A DNA stretch of 64,000 bases from Vibrio ponticus (GTDB lineage Bacteria; Pseudomonadota; Gammaproteobacteria; Enterobacterales; Vibrionaceae). A model generated the notes under the pieces. That model searched no databases, was not told the origin of the DNA, and was given only the letters and a program-made list of their open reading frames with translations. Every line of letters begins with the position of its first letter. Within the stretch, counting starts at the first letter, position 1. Where the stretch lies: assembly GCF_009938225.1 (NCBI RefSeq), contig NZ_AP019658.1:1302001-1366000 (forward strand). Reading direction: 5' to 3'. A program made the translations under genes and the position numbers. This document shows, one piece after another, positions 62,193-64,000 of the stretch.

Positions 62193-63587
62193 ATGCCTCT
62201 ACATAAGAAATCCACCCTTTCAGGGTCAGTTCTAGACGATGTTTACTCAGCAAAAGACCTCTCTGTCGTTATGCCCAAGTACCGTATTCCTGATAATGAA
62301 CAAGCGGCAACGCACGCCTACCAAGTGGTACACGATGAGCTGATGCTTGATGGGAACTCGAGACAAAACTTAGCCACATTTTGTCAAACATGGGTTGAAG
62401 ATGAAGTGCATACGCTGATGAACGAATGCATTGATAAAAACATGATTGATAAGGATGAATATCCGCAAACCGCTGAACTTGAATCACGCTGTGTCCATAT
62501 GCTCGCTGATCTTTGGCATGCCCCTGATGCCGCGAACCCGATGGGTTGCTCTACCACCGGTTCCAGTGAAGCCGCCATGCTGGGTGGGATGGCGCTAAAA
62601 TGGGCTTGGCGAGAAAAAATGAAAGCGCAAGGCAAACCAACGGATAAACCCAACTTGGTCTGTGGTCCGGTGCAAGTCTGCTGGCATAAGTTTGCCCGTT
62701 ATTGGGATATCGAACTAAGAGAAATCCCGATGGAAGGCTCACGCCTTATCATGACGCCTGAAGAAGTCATTAAGCGCTGTGATGAAAATACCATCGGTGT
62801 TGTTCCTACCTTAGGGGTAACATTCACTTGTCAATATGAACCGGTAAAAGCGGTACACGAAGCACTCGATCGCCTACAAGAGGAAACAGGTCTCGACATT
62901 CCTATTCACGTCGATGGTGCCAGTGGTGGTTTTCTTGCGCCATTTTGCCAACCAGAGCTGGAATGGGATTTCCGTCTACCACGGGTAAAATCTATCAATG
63001 CTTCTGGTCACAAATTTGGTCTCGCCCCGCTCGGTGTGGGCTGGGTGGTATGGCGTGATGCTGAGGCGCTTCACCCTGATCTGATTTTCAACGTCAATTA
63101 CTTAGGCGGCAACATGCCAACCTTCGCGCTGAACTTCTCGCGCCCTGGTGGTCAAATCGTCGCGCAATATTATAACTTCCTTCGTCTTGGACGTGAGGGC
63201 TACACCAAAATCCATAATGCCTGCTACGAGACGGCGCAATATCTTGCCAATGAAATTGAGCAGATGGGACCATTTGAGATCATCTATGATGGTCGCGGTG
63301 GGATTCCCGCCCTTAGCTGGACGTTAAAAGCGGGAGAAAATCCGGGCTTTAACCTCTATGACTTATCCGACCGTATTCGCTCACGTGGCTGGCAAATTGC
63401 CGCTTACGCGATGCCAGCCAATCGGGAAGATCTTGTCATTATGCGGATTCTGGTTCGTCATGGTTTTAGCCGCGATCTCGGCGATCTGCTGATCCAAGAT
63501 CTCAAACATTGCGTCGAATTCTTCAAACAACATCCTGTCATCAACGGCAGCGATGCAGATGAATCCAGCAATTTCAATCACGGTTAA
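62193..63587 (+). CDS. gadB: Glutamate decarboxylase
   Basis: 464 aa PLP enzyme. Schiff-base lysine K274 in [11 protein letters not shown], phosphate-binding [11 protein letters not shown], cofactor aspartate in [10 protein letters not shown]. It turns glutamate into GABA and CO2, consuming a proton, and supports acid resistance. A histidine is the next-to-last residue, as in E. coli GadB where it locks the enzyme at neutral pH; whether it does so here is inference. It is followed by an antiporter gene. Confidence 0.95.
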   Translation: MPLHKKSTLSGSVLDDVYSAKDLSVVMPKYRIPDNEQAATHAYQVVHDELMLDGNSRQNLATFCQTWVEDEVHTLMNECIDKNMIDKDEYPQTAELESRCVHMLADLWHAPDAANPMGCSTTGSSEAAMLGGMALKWAWREKMKAQGKPTDKPNLVCGPVQVCWHKFARYWDIELREIPMEGSRLIMTPEEVIKRCDENTIGVVPTLGVTFTCQYEPVKAVHEALDRLQEETGLDIPIHVDGASGGFLAPFCQPELEWDFRLPRVKSINASGHKFGLAPLGVGWVVWRDAEALHPDLIFNVNYLGGNMPTFALNFSRPGGQIVAQYYNFLRLGREGYTKIHNACYETAQYLANEIEQMGPFEIIYDGRGGIPALSWTLKAGENPGFNLYDLSDRIRSRGWQIAAYAMPANREDLVIMRILVRHGFSRDLGDLLIQDLKHCVEFFKQHPVINGSDADESSNFNHG

Positions 63588-63598
63588 TCTCTAACCAA

Positions 63599-63630
63599 TG
63601 GTCAGGCTAGAGTCACGCTCTGCCTGACCA
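63599..63630. promoter_or_regulatory. Intercistronic hairpin gadB-antiporter
   Basis: TGGTCAGGC / GCCTGACCA, perfect 9-bp arms with a 14-nt loop and no T tract; probably an mRNA-stabilising or processing structure. Confidence 0.5.
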
Positions 63631-63649
63631 TTCAAAATAAGGTGGGAAT

Positions 63650-64000
63650 ATGGAATTTCTATTTCATTATTTAGCCGCAAACCCGTTTGTGTTTCTCTTC
63701 CTTTCATTAGCGATTGGCTATCCATTAGGTAGTCTTAGTCTAAAAGGGGTCAGCTTAGGCACAACAGCCGGTACCTTGGTGGTTGGGGTGTTACTCGCCC
63801 TCGCTTCATACTCAATTTATGGTCTTAAGATCGCCGAGCCTGGGCTCGTCTCTGACATCTTCCTAATGATGTTTATGTATGCGATTGGGATGAAAGTGGG
63901 ACCGCAGTTCTTCTCGGGACTTGCTCGAGGCGGGATTGATTTTGTGGTGATTGGTTTAATCGTCGTATTCAGTAACTTCGCTATCGTGATGCTTGGGGCA
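63650..64000 (+). CDS. AspT/YidE-family antiporter (3' end cut by window)
   Basis: The visible 117 residues begin with an ATG preceded by AAGGTGGG and form several hydrophobic helices (FVFLFLSLAIGYPLGSLSL, SDIFLMMFMYAIGMKVGPQFF), typical of the aspartate:alanine exchanger family. Next to gadB it may exchange glutamate for GABA, but this pairing is inferred. The end lies outside the window. Confidence 0.85.
   Translation, partial: MEFLFHYLAANPFVFLFLSLAIGYPLGSLSLKGVSLGTTAGTLVVGVLLALASYSIYGLKIAEPGLVSDIFLMMFMYAIGMKVGPQFFSGLARGGIDFVVIGLIVVFSNFAIVMLGA

Noticed and set aside
1..64000. tRNA, rRNA, CRISPR array, prophage or integron integrase
   Set aside because: Looked for and not seen.

Overview
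The window looks like a chromosomal stretch of a Vibrio or close Vibrionaceae relative. The basis is a VF530-type DUF2132 protein, an IrgA-like siderophore receptor, a YbiT-type ABC-F protein, and the codon use and intergenic REP-like hairpins. This is inference from recognised families; no rRNA, tRNA, CRISPR array or prophage was seen. The left end cuts a LysR regulator and the right end cuts an AspT-type antiporter.

Layout. 1-12.7 kb: mostly housekeeping and transport genes (LysR, SYLF protein, phospholipase-D-like protein, GltS, DUF2132, YbiT, LysE exporter, AraC regulator, dicarboxylate symporter, type II NADH dehydrogenase). 12.9-22.0 kb: a long minus-strand sugar-acid operon, dgoR-dgoK-dgoA-TRAP(P,Q,M)-dgoD, followed by an IlvD/Edd dehydratase and a DapA-like aldolase, closed by a strong terminator. 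22.1-27.3 kb: a two-way catabolic cluster around an IclR regulator. One arm holds a sodium-solute symporter and a RidA protein; the other holds a SelA-like PLP enzyme, a second RidA and an RraA/HMG-aldolase-like protein. Repeated operator-like motifs lie at both promoters. 28.6-34.1 kb: a reductive dehalogenase operon (TPR protein, RdhA, membrane anchor RdhB, FMN/Fe-S membrane protein of the RdhC/NosR type, small membrane protein, AraC regulator). Its promoter carries an FNR-like site and two 15-bp direct repeats 21 bp apart next to the -35 box.

34.1-38.0 kb is an accessory island framed by two inverted 180-bp repeats. It holds a complete IS3-type insertion sequence with a visible frameshift signal, a lipoprotein gene that has lost its start, and a DUF2971 gene. 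38.2-41.3 kb contains a 218-bp direct duplication flanking a SIS-domain gene, an AraC gene and an acetyltransferase gene. 41.3-50.6 kb: ECF sigma factor with a divergent Tat-signal protein, azoreductase, cardiolipin-synthase-like lipoprotein, LysR, an IrgA-like receptor with a secreted hydrolase, and a YdjM-type membrane protein. 50.9-54.9 kb: a CNNM/CorC pair, a monooxygenase-fold protein and a MerR-oxidoreductase pair. 55.0-61.9 kb: two EmrAB-type efflux systems, each with its own TetR regulator and palindromic operator. 62.2 kb to the end: glutamate decarboxylase plus an antiporter.

The most interesting material is the reductive dehalogenase operon with its promoter, the SelA-like/RidA/RraA cluster whose substrate cannot be read from sequence, and the doubled dehydratase/aldolase set in the galactonate operon.
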